A stretch of 64,000 bases of DNA from Methylomonas montana (lineage in GTDB: Bacteria > Pseudomonadota > Gammaproteobacteria > Methylococcales > Methylomonadaceae). The notes under the pieces are model-generated. The model was not told the origin of the DNA, did no database searches, and saw nothing but the letters and a program-made list of their open reading frames with translations. The translations under genes and the position numbers were made by a program. Of the stretch, positions 18,740-27,564 are shown piece by piece (position 1 is the stretch's first letter; each line of letters starts with the position of its first letter). Location: positions 1,674,001 to 1,738,000 of the forward strand of contig NZ_CP129884.1 of assembly GCF_030490285.1 (NCBI RefSeq), in the 5' to 3' direction.

Positions 18740-19183
18740 ATGCGTAAGATTTTAACTCTTTGTTTTCTGTTGTGGCAGGCCAATTTTGCCTGGGCTGAAA
18801 GTATAAAAGAATCGGCCGAGCAGGGAAATGCTCTGGCCCAAGCCAAGCTCGCTTCACTTTATTTGCTGGGCCGAGAGGGTTTTGATAAGGACGAGCAAAA
18901 AGCCGCCGAATGGATGGAAAAAGCCGCCAATCAAGGCGTGGTCGATGCCCAGGTGATCATGGGGGCGATGTACGACAGGGGGCTTGGCGTCACAGGCGAC
19001 CGAGACAAGGCGACACGCTGGTATGAAAAAGCCGCGGCGCAAGGTCATGGCACCTCCCTGGCTATTTTAGGTAAAAACGAAGCCGCTCAAGGCAGCGTGC
19101 AATTTAATTATCAAGCGATGCGATTGAGTGCCGCGCGCTCGATTCCAACGGAATATGCAAAAAAATTTTTAACCACCAAATAA
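18740..19183 (+). CDS. Secreted Sel1-repeat protein
   Basis: A 147-residue exported protein with a signal peptide (MRKILTLCFLLWQANFAWA) and about three Sel1-like (TPR-related) repeats: AEQGNALAQAKLASLYLLG, KAAEWMEKAANQGVVDAQ, and KATRWYEKAAAQGHGTSL. ATG 18740 is chosen because GGGGAG lies about eight bases upstream and it begins the signal sequence. Sel1 proteins mediate protein-protein contacts; a specific partner cannot be named. It ends seven bases before gltX and may share its transcript. Confidence 0.85.
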   Translation: MRKILTLCFLLWQANFAWAESIKESAEQGNALAQAKLASLYLLGREGFDKDEQKAAEWMEKAANQGVVDAQVIMGAMYDRGLGVTGDRDKATRWYEKAAAQGHGTSLAILGKNEAAQGSVQFNYQAMRLSAARSIPTEYAKKFLTTK

Positions 19184-19190
19184 TTGAATA

Positions 19191-20597
19191 ATGAGTATCA
19201 GAACCCGATTTGCTCCAAGTCCCACCGGTTATCTACATGTTGGCGGCGCGAGAACCGCCTTGTTTTCATGGCTGTACGCGCGCAAACACGGTGGTCGTTT
19301 TATTCTGCGGATAGAGGATACCGACCTCGAACGCTCCACTCAGGAGTCGGTGAACGCAATTCTGGAGGGCATGACCTGGTTGGGCTTGGAATATGACGAA
19401 GGGCCGTTTTATCAAACCCATCGCTTCGATCGGTATAAAGAAGTGATTCAACAATTGCTGGAGCAGGGCGATGCCTATTATTGCTATTGCAGCCGCGAAG
19501 AATTGGATGTCTTGCGCGAACAGCAAATGGCCAATAAAGAGAAGCCCCGCTACAACGGCAAGTGCCGGCATGGCGTCGAGAATCCGCAAGGCGAGCGGGT
19601 GGTCCGTTTCAAGAATCCTGAACAAGGTGAAGTAGTGATCGAGGATTTGGTGAAGGGTCGCATCGTTGTGGCGAATAAGGAGTTGGATGACCTGATCATC
19701 GCCCGTTCCGACGGTACGCCTACTTATAACCTGACCGTGGTAGTCGACGATATGGATATGGGCGTTACTCATGTGATACGCGGTGACGATCATGTGAACA
19801 ATACACCGCGGCAGATCAATATCCTAAAAGTGCTGGGTGCGCAATTGCCGGTTTATGCGCATGTGCCGATGATTTTGGGGGCTGATGGCGCGCGCTTATC
19901 CAAGCGTCACGGCGCGGTTAGCGTGATGCAGTATCGCAACGACGGCTTTCTGCCCGAGGCCTTGCTGAATTATTTGGTGCGCTTGGGTTGGTCGCATGGC
20001 GATCAGGAGCTGTTTTCCTTGGAAGAAATGGTGGCGTTATTCGAACTGGAAAAAGTCAATGTCTCGGCGTCCACGTTTAATACCGATAAATTGTTGTGGC
20101 TGAATCATCAGTACATCATGAATAGCGATCCGGAGCATGTCGCTCGACATTTGGCCTGGCATATGGGTGAGCGGGGGATAGACCCGACAAACGGTCCGGC
20201 ATTGGCCGATGTGGTGAAAGCCCAGCGGGAGCGCTGCAAAACGCTGGTGGATATGGCTGCAGAAAGCGAATATTTCTATCGGGAGTTCGACGCTTACGAA
20301 GACAAGGCTGCCAAGAAAAACTTCAAGCAGGGTGTTGACGCTGTACTAGGACATTTGGCCGCGCAATTTAGCGCGGCAAGCGATTGGGAGGCGTCCGGCT
20401 TGCATCAGATTGTCTTGGATAGCGCCGAGCAATTGCAACTTAATCTCGGTAAAGTTGCGCAGCCCTTGCGTGTCGCGGTCTGCGGCAGCGGAGTCTCGCC
20501 GGCGATTGACGTGACTTTAGCGCTACTGGGTAAAGAGAAAACGCTGAGCAGAATAGAACGGGCTATAGGCTATATAAAGAATTTAGAAAATTTATAG
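19191..20597 (+). CDS. gltX: Glutamyl-tRNA synthetase
   Basis: A class I aminoacyl-tRNA synthetase (468 residues) that charges tRNA-Glu. The HIGH-type motif is in [19 protein letters not shown] at the N-terminus, and the KMSKS-type loop is [25 protein letters not shown] and the four-cysteine/histidine segment YCYCSREEL with CRHG are normal for bacterial GltX. Two tRNA-Glu genes, its substrates, lie directly downstream. Its stop codon overlaps the -35 box of the tRNA promoter. Confidence 0.97.
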   Translation: MSIRTRFAPSPTGYLHVGGARTALFSWLYARKHGGRFILRIEDTDLERSTQESVNAILEGMTWLGLEYDEGPFYQTHRFDRYKEVIQQLLEQGDAYYCYCSREELDVLREQQMANKEKPRYNGKCRHGVENPQGERVVRFKNPEQGEVVIEDLVKGRIVVANKELDDLIIARSDGTPTYNLTVVVDDMDMGVTHVIRGDDHVNNTPRQINILKVLGAQLPVYAHVPMILGADGARLSKRHGAVSVMQYRNDGFLPEALLNYLVRLGWSHGDQELFSLEEMVALFELEKVNVSASTFNTDKLLWLNHQYIMNSDPEHVARHLAWHMGERGIDPTNGPALADVVKAQRERCKTLVDMAAESEYFYREFDAYEDKAAKKNFKQGVDAVLGHLAAQFSAASDWEASGLHQIVLDSAEQLQLNLGKVAQPLRVAVCGSGVSPAIDVTLALLGKEKTLSRIERAIGYIKNLENL

Positions 20598-20622
20598 ACA
20601 AAGTTCTGAAACTGCGTATAAT
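20595..20622 (+). promoter_or_regulatory. Sigma-70 promoter of the tRNA-Ala/tRNA-Glu cluster
   Basis: TAGACA at 20595-20600 (five of six matches to the -35 consensus), a 16-base spacer, and a perfect TATAAT at 20617-20622, 17 bases upstream of the tRNA-Ala gene. The -35 box includes the gltX stop codon. Confidence 0.7.
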
Positions 20623-20638
20623 ACGAGGACTCAACTAC

Positions 20639-20714
<76 letters not shown>

Positions 20715-20734
20715 AATTAGTTGATTAGTCCTTA

Positions 20735-20810
20735 GTCCCCATCGTCTAGTGGCCTAGGACACCGCCCTTTCACGGCGGTAACGGGGGTTCGAACCCCCCT
20801 GGGGACGCCA
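20735..20810 (+). tRNA. tRNA-Glu (anticodon TTC), copy 1
   Basis: 76-base tRNA beginning GTCCCCATCGTCTAG and ending GGGGACGCCA with encoded CCA. The anticodon stem-loop CCGCC-CTTTCAC-GGCGG gives TTC. It is nearly identical to the E. coli tRNA-Glu and is located immediately after gltX and tRNA-Ala. Confidence 0.97.
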
Positions 20811-20883
20811 ATTGGCTAATATCAGTTTAGGCTGATAACAATAAATTACGTATATAAGCAGAGTATTCTGCAAATAGTCCTTA

Positions 20884-20959
20884 GTCCCCATCGTCTAGTG
20901 GCCTAGGACACCGCCCTTTCACGGCGGTAACGGGGGTTCGAACCCCCCTGGGGACGCCA
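20884..20959 (+). tRNA. tRNA-Glu (anticodon TTC), copy 2
   Basis: An exact copy of the first tRNA-Glu, 149 bases downstream, with the same TTC anticodon and encoded CCA. It is probably processed from the same precursor. Confidence 0.97.
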
Positions 20960-20963
20960 ATTT

Positions 20964-20987
20964 ATCTAAAGTAGTTTTACTTTAGAT
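20964..20987 (+). terminator. Hairpin terminator-like structure after tRNA cluster
   Basis: ATCTAAAGTA (20964-20973) pairs perfectly with TACTTTAGAT (20978-20987) around a GTTT loop, five bases after the second tRNA-Glu. A U-tract is not evident (GCTTCTG follows), so it may be a processing or 3'-end stabilising hairpin rather than a strong terminator. Confidence 0.5.
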
Positions 20988-21137
20988 GCTTCTGATCAAT
21001 CTCGTAGTCTTCCCGATATATCCTTCAGTTCGTCTTTGGCGAAATCGCATATATTTGCCGATTTGTTTGCCGTGCTGAATTTGTGTTGGTGTTGCCAATT
21101 CGTCAAGGATCTGACATCAAAATGCAGGTAGGTCGAT

Positions 21138-21172
21138 AAACCAACCCTAAGCCGTTGGCATAGGGTTGGTTT
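21138..21172 (-). terminator. Hairpin downstream of mltD
   Basis: AAACCAACCCTA (21138-21149) and TAGGGTTGGTTT (21161-21172) form a perfect 12-base-pair stem with an 11-base loop, about 80 bases past the mltD stop on the minus strand. T-richness at the 3' end is limited to TTTAT, so termination is likely but not certain. Confidence 0.5.
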
Positions 21173-21250
21173 GCGTTCTGACTATCTAAACCCTAGCCAC
21201 ATCCACTCTCTCAAGTAATGTTGCTAAAGGCGCGATGGGTCTTTGAGTTT

Positions 21251-22846
21251 TTAGGTGGAAGGGTGGCCGGCTTCAATCATTACTTTCAATTTTGAACCTG
21301 GTTTGATGTCGGCCTTGTTTTTGGGGACATTGTTCCATTTGCGCAATTCAGTGACGTTGACATTAAATTTCTTCGAGATCTGGGCCAAGGTGTCACCGGA
21401 TTTAACGGTATAGCTGATTTGCTTGATTGCAGGCGCTGTGGACGCAACGGTGATAGCTCCGCCGGTCTTTTTAATAGTGAGTTTTTGACCCGGTTTTAAC
21501 GCGGCTTTGTTGGGCAATTTGTTCCAGCTCAAAATATCGTCTTTATCGACCGAAAAGTGCTGGGCCACATTCCACAGCGTATCGCCTTTCTTAACGGTGT
21601 ATACCTGCTTGGTGAATTGAGGCTGCGGAGGCGTTTGCACTTGTGTGGCTGTGGCTACAGCAGTTGCGGATTCGCCTTTTAGTGGCTGATAAGACACCGG
21701 AATCAGCAGGATTTTGCCTTCGGCAACGATCTCGTCGTCGAGGTGGTTAATGTTTTGAATTTCTTCAACACTGGTATTGTGTCGTTTGGCAATGGTTTTC
21801 AGCGATTCCTTTCTGCCGACGGTGTGGTGTTCCCATTTAATTCTTTCTTGAGACGGCAGTTCTGCCAATTTTTCTTTGAAAGTATCGGCTTTATCGACTG
21901 GGATTAACAGGTGATGGGGGCCGTTCGGGTCAGTGCTCCAACGGTTGAATCCCGGATTCAATTTGAAAAAATGATCCAGCGGTGTCTGCGCCATTTCCGC
22001 CGCTTTACCCAGGTCTATTTGCGATTTGACATCGACCAGCTCGAAATAGGGTTGGTTGGCAAATTGTTGCAGATTGACGTTGTATTTTTCAGGATTAGCA
22101 AAAATTTTCGCGATGGCTAACAGTCTAGGCACATAAGCTGAGGTTTCGTTATTCAAATCCAGCGACCAAAAGTCGGTAGGTTGGCCTCGTTCCACATTTT
22201 TATCCACGGCATTCCTGATATTGCCTTTACCTGCATTATAGGAGGCCAAGGCCAATAGCCAGTCGTTATTGAAGGTTTCGCTCAATTCCTTCAGAAAGGT
22301 GGTAGCGGCTTGAGTGGATTCGACTACGCCACGACGAGCGTCGTACCAACTATTTTGTTTTAAACCGTATAGGCGTCCGGTCGGCGGGATGAATTGCCAA
22401 AGACCGGAGGCTTGGGCGGGAGACATCGCATCGGGGCGGAATGCACTTTCAACGGCCGGCAGCAAAGCTAGTTCGCCGGGAATGTTTTTGGCTTCGATTT
22501 CATTCAGAATGAAATACAAATAGGGTTCCGCTCTCTGTTGAACCCGGGTCAGATATTCCGGATTTTTAAGATACCAATTTACTTCGCGATCGATTCTGGC
22601 ATTATCGATTTCCGGTAAAGCGTACAAGGACAGCATTCTGTCCCAAATAGTGGGATGTTCTTTTACTTCCGCTTGTTTTTTGTTGTGATTACCGCCATTG
22701 CCATTCCGCGTAAATACGGAAAACTTGCTAGTCGAAGACTGAGTCAGGTGGTCTTTTTGAGCTTGTTGGCTACAGCCGGTAACCAGCAAAATCGGCAGTA
22801 GATAAGACAGATGACGGCCTGATTTTTTAGAAATTGAGCGGGGCAT
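21251..22846 (-). CDS. mltD: Membrane-bound lytic murein transglycosylase D (MltD), three LysM domains
   Basis: A 531-residue peptidoglycan-cleaving lipoprotein. The N-terminus has a signal and lipobox ending LLVTGC. The SLT catalytic domain (about 105-260) has the catalytic glutamate in LLPAVESAFRPDA, followed by SGLWQFIPPTGRLYGL and LALASYNAGKGNIRNA. Three LysM modules follow at about 330-380, 410-455 and 475-525, each with a YTVKKGDTLWNVAQ-like start, and bind glycan. It is divergent from the methyltransferase and rnhA genes. E. coli has the same mltD - methyltransferase - rnhA neighbourhood, with gloB in addition. Confidence 0.95.
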   Translation of the reverse strand: MPRSISKKSGRHLSYLLPILLVTGCSQQAQKDHLTQSSTSKFSVFTRNGNGGNHNKKQAEVKEHPTIWDRMLSLYALPEIDNARIDREVNWYLKNPEYLTRVQQRAEPYLYFILNEIEAKNIPGELALLPAVESAFRPDAMSPAQASGLWQFIPPTGRLYGLKQNSWYDARRGVVESTQAATTFLKELSETFNNDWLLALASYNAGKGNIRNAVDKNVERGQPTDFWSLDLNNETSAYVPRLLAIAKIFANPEKYNVNLQQFANQPYFELVDVKSQIDLGKAAEMAQTPLDHFFKLNPGFNRWSTDPNGPHHLLIPVDKADTFKEKLAELPSQERIKWEHHTVGRKESLKTIAKRHNTSVEEIQNINHLDDEIVAEGKILLIPVSYQPLKGESATAVATATQVQTPPQPQFTKQVYTVKKGDTLWNVAQHFSVDKDDILSWNKLPNKAALKPGQKLTIKKTGGAITVASTAPAIKQISYTVKSGDTLAQISKKFNVNVTELRKWNNVPKNKADIKPGSKLKVMIEAGHPST

Positions 22847-22932
22847 TGTCTGAACTCGCTAAAATAAAAAAATTAGATGCTAGCATGGCTTTCCGAAATA
22901 GCCAAAAAAACATACCCTTAGCGGGCGGATAA

Positions 22933-23655
22933 ATGAAAAGAGAATTTCTATTTGCGTTGTACCAAACCCCACGGGGTAAGTTACTGCAAACCATGGAGGC
23001 CAGCTATTTAAAGCGGTCGATTACCGTCAGCTGTAAGCAACAACAATTACAGATCGGCGGCTTGGGTTGGGAAAACGAGTTCGTCGATTTTTCCTTATAT
23101 CAGAATTATCTTATTCTGGACGGTAAGGGAGAGGGCGATGGCAACGCCCTGAAAGTCACTGCCAAAGCATTCAACTTGCCGATTCAAACCGAGTCGATGG
23201 ATTTGATAATACTGCCGCACATGTTGGAGTTCGATGCGCGGCGTTTCCAAACTTTGCGTGAAGTTAATCGGGTCTTAAAGCCGGGCGGCGAATTGGTGAT
23301 GTTGAATTTCAATCCGTTTAGCCTCTCGGTGCGCTTTCAATTCTTATGGGATAGGAAGCTTGCCGATTCTTGGCGGGCGCATTTCATTACCAAGGTACGG
23401 GTCTTGGATTGGTTGAAATTGATGAATTTTGAATTATTAACGACGGCCGAATTCGGCCTTGACAGCTATACCATCGCCCATGGCAAATTCCAGTTCTGTT
23501 TGGGGTCTTTGTTTGCAATGGCTTACGGCGTCAAAGCGGTTAAAAGGCAATATACTTTGATTCCTTTATCGGCGGTACAGCGCCGTAAAGCCAATCTGGC
23601 CACGGCTGGATTAAGTTTGGAATCGAGATTACATAAATCGGAAGGTCATGACTGA
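22933..23655 (+). CDS. SAM-dependent methyltransferase-like protein (YafS-type)
   Basis: A 240-residue protein with a class I methyltransferase fold, matching the YafS-like proteins found beside rnhA. The motif [15 protein letters not shown] (motif II region) and [21 protein letters not shown] (post-motif III) are conserved. The usual glycine-rich SAM loop (motif I) is weak or missing in the N-terminal region, so catalysis is uncertain. It overlaps rnhA by eight bases. Substrate is unknown. Confidence 0.8.
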   Translation: MKREFLFALYQTPRGKLLQTMEASYLKRSITVSCKQQQLQIGGLGWENEFVDFSLYQNYLILDGKGEGDGNALKVTAKAFNLPIQTESMDLIILPHMLEFDARRFQTLREVNRVLKPGGELVMLNFNPFSLSVRFQFLWDRKLADSWRAHFITKVRVLDWLKLMNFELLTTAEFGLDSYTIAHGKFQFCLGSLFAMAYGVKAVKRQYTLIPLSAVQRRKANLATAGLSLESRLHKSEGHD

Positions 23656-24088
23656 AGTAATTATTTATACGGATGGCGCATGCAAGGGTAATCCCGGTCC
23701 AGGAGGATGGGGCGTGCGCATGGAATATAAGGCTTATGAAAAAGAGTTGTACGGCGGTGAAACCGAAACCACCAATAACCGGATGGAATTGATGGCGGCG
23801 ATTCAGGCTTTGGAAACCTTAACCAAACCGTGCAGCATTAGACTGCACACCGACTCCAAATATGTGCTGCAAGGTATCACCGAATGGTTGGTTAACTGGA
23901 AAAAGCGGGCATGGAAAACCGCGGCGAACAAGCCGGTCAAAAACGAAGATCTGTGGCGGCGCTTGGATACCGCCATTCAACGTCATAATATCGATTGGAT
24001 ATGGGTCAAAGGCCACGCTGGGGATGTAGGTAACGAGCGCGCCGACCAACTGGCCAATGAGGGGATCGAGCAACTGCCTCGCTCCTGA
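23648..24088 (+). CDS. rnhA: Ribonuclease HI
   Basis: RNase HI (146 residues) cleaves RNA in RNA-DNA hybrids, clearing R-loops and primers. All four catalytic carboxylates are in recognisable contexts: [17 protein letters not shown] (Asp), [12 protein letters not shown] (Glu), LHTDSKYV (Asp) and [16 protein letters not shown] (Asp, with the nearby catalytic histidine). It is the second RNase H in the window, besides rnhB. Confidence 0.97.
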   Translation: MTEVIIYTDGACKGNPGPGGWGVRMEYKAYEKELYGGETETTNNRMELMAAIQALETLTKPCSIRLHTDSKYVLQGITEWLVNWKKRAWKTAANKPVKNEDLWRRLDTAIQRHNIDWIWVKGHAGDVGNERADQLANEGIEQLPRS

Positions 24089-24109
24089 AACAAGAGCATA
24101 GGAAATATC

Positions 24110-24385
24110 ATGTTAGGTTCGATAGCAGCGGCTTTAGTCGGTATCTGGTTCTACCATACGGCTGCACGCTCGGGACGCCCGGCGGTGTCATGGGCAGTAT
24201 CCGGCGTGGTGGTCTATTTTTTGGCGGCCTTGCTATGGACGCTGGTAGTTACGCCGAGTATCAAGGATATGGCAAGTCATAACCAGAGCGCCGCACTCAT
24301 TTTTATCGTTCGCTACGCCTATATCGGATTCGGTGTGCTGGCTGCGGTACTGCTGAACGGTTGGCTGAACAAATCAGCTGATTAA
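24110..24385 (+). CDS. Small membrane protein
   Basis: A 91-residue protein with AGGAAA eight bases upstream of its ATG. Three hydrophobic segments are visible: residues about 2-16, 27-49 (VSWAVSGVVVYFLAALLWTLVV) and 65-84. The family is not recognised. Position between rnhA and a GIY-YIG gene suggests co-transcription with them. Confidence 0.7.
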   Translation: MLGSIAAALVGIWFYHTAARSGRPAVSWAVSGVVVYFLAALLWTLVVTPSIKDMASHNQSAALIFIVRYAYIGFGVLAAVLLNGWLNKSAD

Positions 24386-24392
24386 AAGGCCG

Positions 24393-24656
24393 ATGGCAGC
24401 CTGGTCGGTCTATATCATTCAATGCGATGACGGTAGTTTGTACACGGGTATCAGCACCGATGTAGAGCGGCGTTTTCAGCAACATGTTGGTCGACAGGGT
24501 GCAAAATATTTCAGAAGTCGTCGGCCAAGTCAGTTGGTCTTTGTCGAGACCGGTCATGACCGGGTCTCTGCGAGTCGCCGCGAAGCGCTGATTAAAAAAA
24601 TGAAGCGCAATGAGAAATTGCAGCTGATCGCTGCCTGTCCATTGGTAATGAATTAA
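24393..24656 (+). CDS. GIY-YIG nuclease superfamily protein (YhbQ-like)
   Basis: An 87-residue protein of the small single-domain GIY-YIG family. The core is WSVYIIQCDDGSLYTGIST, with the tyrosines replacing the GIY and YIG tyrosines, followed by RRFQQHVGRQGAKYFR (conserved Arg and His) and SRREALIKKMKR carrying the metal-binding glutamate. YhbQ-type proteins are predicted DNA nucleases with an uncertain repair role. It starts eight bases after the preceding gene. Confidence 0.88.
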   Translation: MAAWSVYIIQCDDGSLYTGISTDVERRFQQHVGRQGAKYFRSRRPSQLVFVETGHDRVSASRREALIKKMKRNEKLQLIAACPLVMN

Positions 24657-24707
24657 TGGCAAATGATGGCGTAGGGTTTGTGAAATGCGGATGTTCATGA
24701 GAATGAT

Positions 24708-24737
24708 TTGCATTAGTTGTTGTAAGGGTTTTATACT
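24708..24737 (+). promoter_or_regulatory. Candidate promoter of the porin gene
   Basis: TTGCAT at 24708-24713 and TATACT at 24732-24737, 18 bases apart, 26 bases before the porin start codon. The -10 is a good match; the -35 matches at three of six positions. Confidence 0.4.
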
Positions 24738-24763
24738 CGAGTCTCAATTTTCTGGAGACCGAT

Positions 24764-26194
24764 ATGAAGCCATTGCAGTCGAAACTTAGTGTCGCTATCG
24801 CGACGATTGCCGTCAGTGCCGGGGCAAATGCCGCTGGTATTCCCGCTGAAAAGCCGCAAACCATGGATGAAATGTGGAAGATTATTCAGGCTCAGCAGCA
24901 GCAAATCGACAGCATGACCAAGAAGCTGGAAGCTGTGGCGCAAAAAAGCCCAACTGGCGAAGTCAGCAACTTGGAACGTAAAACCAATGTGCTGACCGAA
25001 GAGGTTGAGAAGCTTCGCACCGAATTGGTGGTGCCTGAGAAAGTCGAATACAAGAGTGCTTATGGTTTGGGCCCGGCAGCCTCCAAGGTTTATCAAGTCG
25101 GTAAGGGCTTGTCGATTGGCGGCTACGGCGAGGCGAATTATCAGGCGCGGGTTGACGACCAGGGTGGGCGAAACGCAAACGGGACTTTTACCAATCCTGA
25201 TAATACCGACGTCGAGCGCTTGGTCATCTATACCGGTTACAAATTCAGCGACAGTATTCTGTTCAATAGTGAAATCGAGTTTGAACACGCGTCTACAGGA
25301 AATAATGGCTCGGGTATTTCCGGTTCAGACACTGGTACCGTCTCCGTCGAAATGGCGTCCTTGGATTTCTTCATCGACCCGATGGTCAATGTCCGGGCTG
25401 GCATGTTGTTGATGCCGATGGGTTTCATCAACCAGATTCACGAACCGCCATTTTATTTCGGTAACAACCGTCCCGAAGTCGAGAGACGCATCATACCTAG
25501 TACTTGGCGCGAGAATGGTGTCGGTTTGTTCGGCGAGTTATTGCCAGGTTTGACGTACACGACCTATGTAGTCAATGGCATGAATGCCAGAAACTTCAGC
25601 GCTTCAGGTATTCGTGGCGGTCGGCAAGCGGGCGGCCAGGCGTTGGCGGAAGACTTGGCCTATGTCGGTCGCTTGGATTACACGCCGCCAATGCTGCCGG
25701 GTGTGATGGTCGGCGGTTCGGCTTACGTCGGCAATTCCGGGCAGAATCAGCTCTATAACGGTAGACAACTCGACGTGGCCACGCAGCTTTACGAAGCGCA
25801 TTTGCAATGGAAATATCGTGGTCTGGAATTCCGTACCTTGGGTTCCTGGGGGCATATCGGCGACGCGGCCTTGTTGAGTGCTGCACGAAGCACCACCATA
25901 GGCGAAGAAAACTACGGTTGGTACAGCGAAGTCGGTTACGACATTCTGCCGCATTTCTTGCACGATACGACTCAGTATCTGGCGCCGTTTGTTCGTTACG
26001 AACGGATGGATACTGTCGCTACAGTGCCGACAGGTCGAGTCGATGATCTGACCAGGGATGTAGAAATCTACCAAGTCGGCCTCAACTATAAACCCATTCC
26101 CAATGTCGTGATTAAGGCTGATTACCGTAATTTCACCCAAAAATCCGGCGCTTCTCCGGATGACTTTAACTTGGGTGTAGGCTTTATTTTCTAG
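24764..26194 (+). CDS. Outer-membrane porin with N-terminal coiled coil (phosphate-selective porin O/P-like)
   Basis: A 476-residue beta-barrel protein preceded by CTGGAG seven bases before the ATG. A signal peptide (MKPLQSKLSVAIATIAVSAGANA) is followed by a trimerising coiled coil (MWKIIQAQQQQIDSMTKKLEA, and a second one with TNVLTEEVEKL). The barrel starts at about residue 120 (GLSIGGYGEANYQ) and ends in FNLGVGFIF, with the terminal phenylalanine used for BAM recognition. The layout matches the porin O/P-type and related uncharacterised porins. The transported substrate is not known. Two inner-membrane/periplasmic genes follow 164 bases later. Confidence 0.85.
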   Translation: MKPLQSKLSVAIATIAVSAGANAAGIPAEKPQTMDEMWKIIQAQQQQIDSMTKKLEAVAQKSPTGEVSNLERKTNVLTEEVEKLRTELVVPEKVEYKSAYGLGPAASKVYQVGKGLSIGGYGEANYQARVDDQGGRNANGTFTNPDNTDVERLVIYTGYKFSDSILFNSEIEFEHASTGNNGSGISGSDTGTVSVEMASLDFFIDPMVNVRAGMLLMPMGFINQIHEPPFYFGNNRPEVERRIIPSTWRENGVGLFGELLPGLTYTTYVVNGMNARNFSASGIRGGRQAGGQALAEDLAYVGRLDYTPPMLPGVMVGGSAYVGNSGQNQLYNGRQLDVATQLYEAHLQWKYRGLEFRTLGSWGHIGDAALLSAARSTTIGEENYGWYSEVGYDILPHFLHDTTQYLAPFVRYERMDTVATVPTGRVDDLTRDVEIYQVGLNYKPIPNVVIKADYRNFTQKSGASPDDFNLGVGFIF

Positions 26195-26357
26195 AACGGC
26201 CGGGTGATTGCTGGATTGGCCCCGTCGGTTCATACGGCGGGGCGCGCCGGTATATAATGCTATATCTAACCCGGTTATCCGCGTAACGGCTTGGCAAATC
26301 GTCGGCCGGTCTCTATCATAGCCGCCGTATTATTCACTCCCTGGATTTGTCCAACTC

Positions 26358-26909
26358 ATGCTGATTTCAAAAACTCGTCGGCTTCTGCTGACGCTACTGG
26401 TTTTTTGTTTAACGATCGTAAACGTTGCCGCCGCTGTTTTTTATAGCAAGGACGAAGCGATGAAGCTTGCGTTCGGCGACGATGCTAGCGTGGAAATGCA
26501 ATCGCTGTTCCCCACGCCGGAAGAAGTGGCGCAAATCGAACAATTGGCCAAGGTCAAGCTGGAATCCAATCTGTTCAGTTTTTATGTCGGCAAGAAGCAA
26601 GATACCGTGATTGGTTATGCCGCCATCGAATCTCACACCGTTAGAACCAAGCCGGAAACCCTGCTGGTGGTGCTAACGCCGGAAGGCAAATTGCGTAACG
26701 TCTATACGCTGGCGTTTCACGAGCCGCCGGAATATCAGCCGCCGGAGCGCTGGATGGCGTTGCTGGCCAATCATTCCATCGAAGAATTGAGTCTGAGCAA
26801 GGATATTCAAGGCGTGGCTGGCGCCACACTCAGTACCCGCGCCGCGATCAACAGTGCCCGTAAGGTATTGGCGATTTACCAAGTTCTTATCCAAAACAAG
26901 TCACACTGA
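26358..26909 (+). CDS. Membrane-anchored or secreted FMN-binding domain protein
   Basis: A 183-residue protein with an N-terminal hydrophobic segment (RRLLLTLLVFCLTIVNVAAAV) that exports or anchors it. The rest is an FMN-binding domain like that of RnfG/NqrC. The motif VAGATLSTRAAI at about 152-163 corresponds to the S/T-G-A-T-S/T site where FMN is attached covalently to threonine. The serine that usually precedes GAT is alanine here. The stop overlaps the start of the next gene by one base, so the two proteins probably work together. Full Rnf or Nqr genes are not present, so it is a stand-alone flavin electron carrier. Confidence 0.82.
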   Translation: MLISKTRRLLLTLLVFCLTIVNVAAAVFYSKDEAMKLAFGDDASVEMQSLFPTPEEVAQIEQLAKVKLESNLFSFYVGKKQDTVIGYAAIESHTVRTKPETLLVVLTPEGKLRNVYTLAFHEPPEYQPPERWMALLANHSIEELSLSKDIQGVAGATLSTRAAINSARKVLAIYQVLIQNKSH

Positions 26910-27397
26910 TGCGTTTTTTTGTTACCGGCGAGCAGAATCGCCAGCTGCTGATCAATACCTTGATCTTGATGTTCTTGGTCTATGTGGCCTTGTTGTGGGT
27001 CAGCAACGGCCTGATGTATTTTCATAAAATGAATCTCACCCCTGAGTCGGTAGTTTCTTATTATTTAGGGAATGAGCAAGAGTTTAACGAGCCGAAAAGC
27101 TATCAAAGCCTGCTGGAAGTCACGCATTTTCATTTGTTTGCGATGGGCATGCTGGTATTGACGCTGACCCATCTGATGCTGATGACCTCGCTGCCAACCC
27201 TGATGAAAGTCTGGATTAGCGCGATAGTTTATGCGGCGGCAATCGCCGATGAAGCAGCCGGTTGGTTGGTGCGTTTTGTTCATCCAGGATTTGCATATTT
27301 TAAAATAGCCGCATTTTTATCGCTGGAAACTTCCTTGTTCCTGCTAATCGTCATCGTCGGTCTGTCGCTGATTGAATCACGCCGGCACTTGCGCTAA
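26909..27397 (+). CDS. Four-helix membrane protein, putative partner of FMN-binding protein
   Basis: A 162-residue inner-membrane protein with four predicted transmembrane helices: about 14-32 (LINTLILMFLVYVALLWVS), 73-94, 102-116 and 132-156. Histidines at the start and end of helix 2 (EVTHFHLFAMGM ... TLTHLML) and one in FVHPGF could ligate a haem, but no known haem motif is present. It is translationally coupled to the FMN-binding gene. A role as a membrane electron acceptor or donor for the flavoprotein is inference. The family is not recognised. Confidence 0.7.
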   Translation: MRFFVTGEQNRQLLINTLILMFLVYVALLWVSNGLMYFHKMNLTPESVVSYYLGNEQEFNEPKSYQSLLEVTHFHLFAMGMLVLTLTHLMLMTSLPTLMKVWISAIVYAAAIADEAAGWLVRFVHPGFAYFKIAAFLSLETSLFLLIVIVGLSLIESRRHLR

Positions 27398-27564
27398 AAC
27401 GGCTCGTCTTTTCCGTTTCGCCGATTATTGAGCATTGATGCACTCTTCTCTTTAGCCGATGTCGTACACATGTGGCATTAAGAGGGTGGAGCGATGTCCG
27501 ATCTATTCTGTATGGTAGTACACGCCATCCACCCGAGTTTTTGACTTCAACCTAGAGAAAAGCC

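Larger units (their letters stand above)
20726..20962 (+). repeat. Direct duplication containing the two tRNA-Glu genes
   Basis: The 88 bases at 20726-20813 (nine bases before the tRNA, the tRNA, three bases after) recur exactly at 20875-20962, an offset of 149 bases. The intervening 61 bases are unrelated. This is a recent tandem duplication or gene-converted pair. Confidence 0.9.

Noticed and set aside
26909-27397. Cytochrome b annotation for the four-helix membrane protein
   Set aside because: Histidines in one helix are suggestive, but the spacing does not match known b-type haem motifs, so it is left as an unknown membrane protein.
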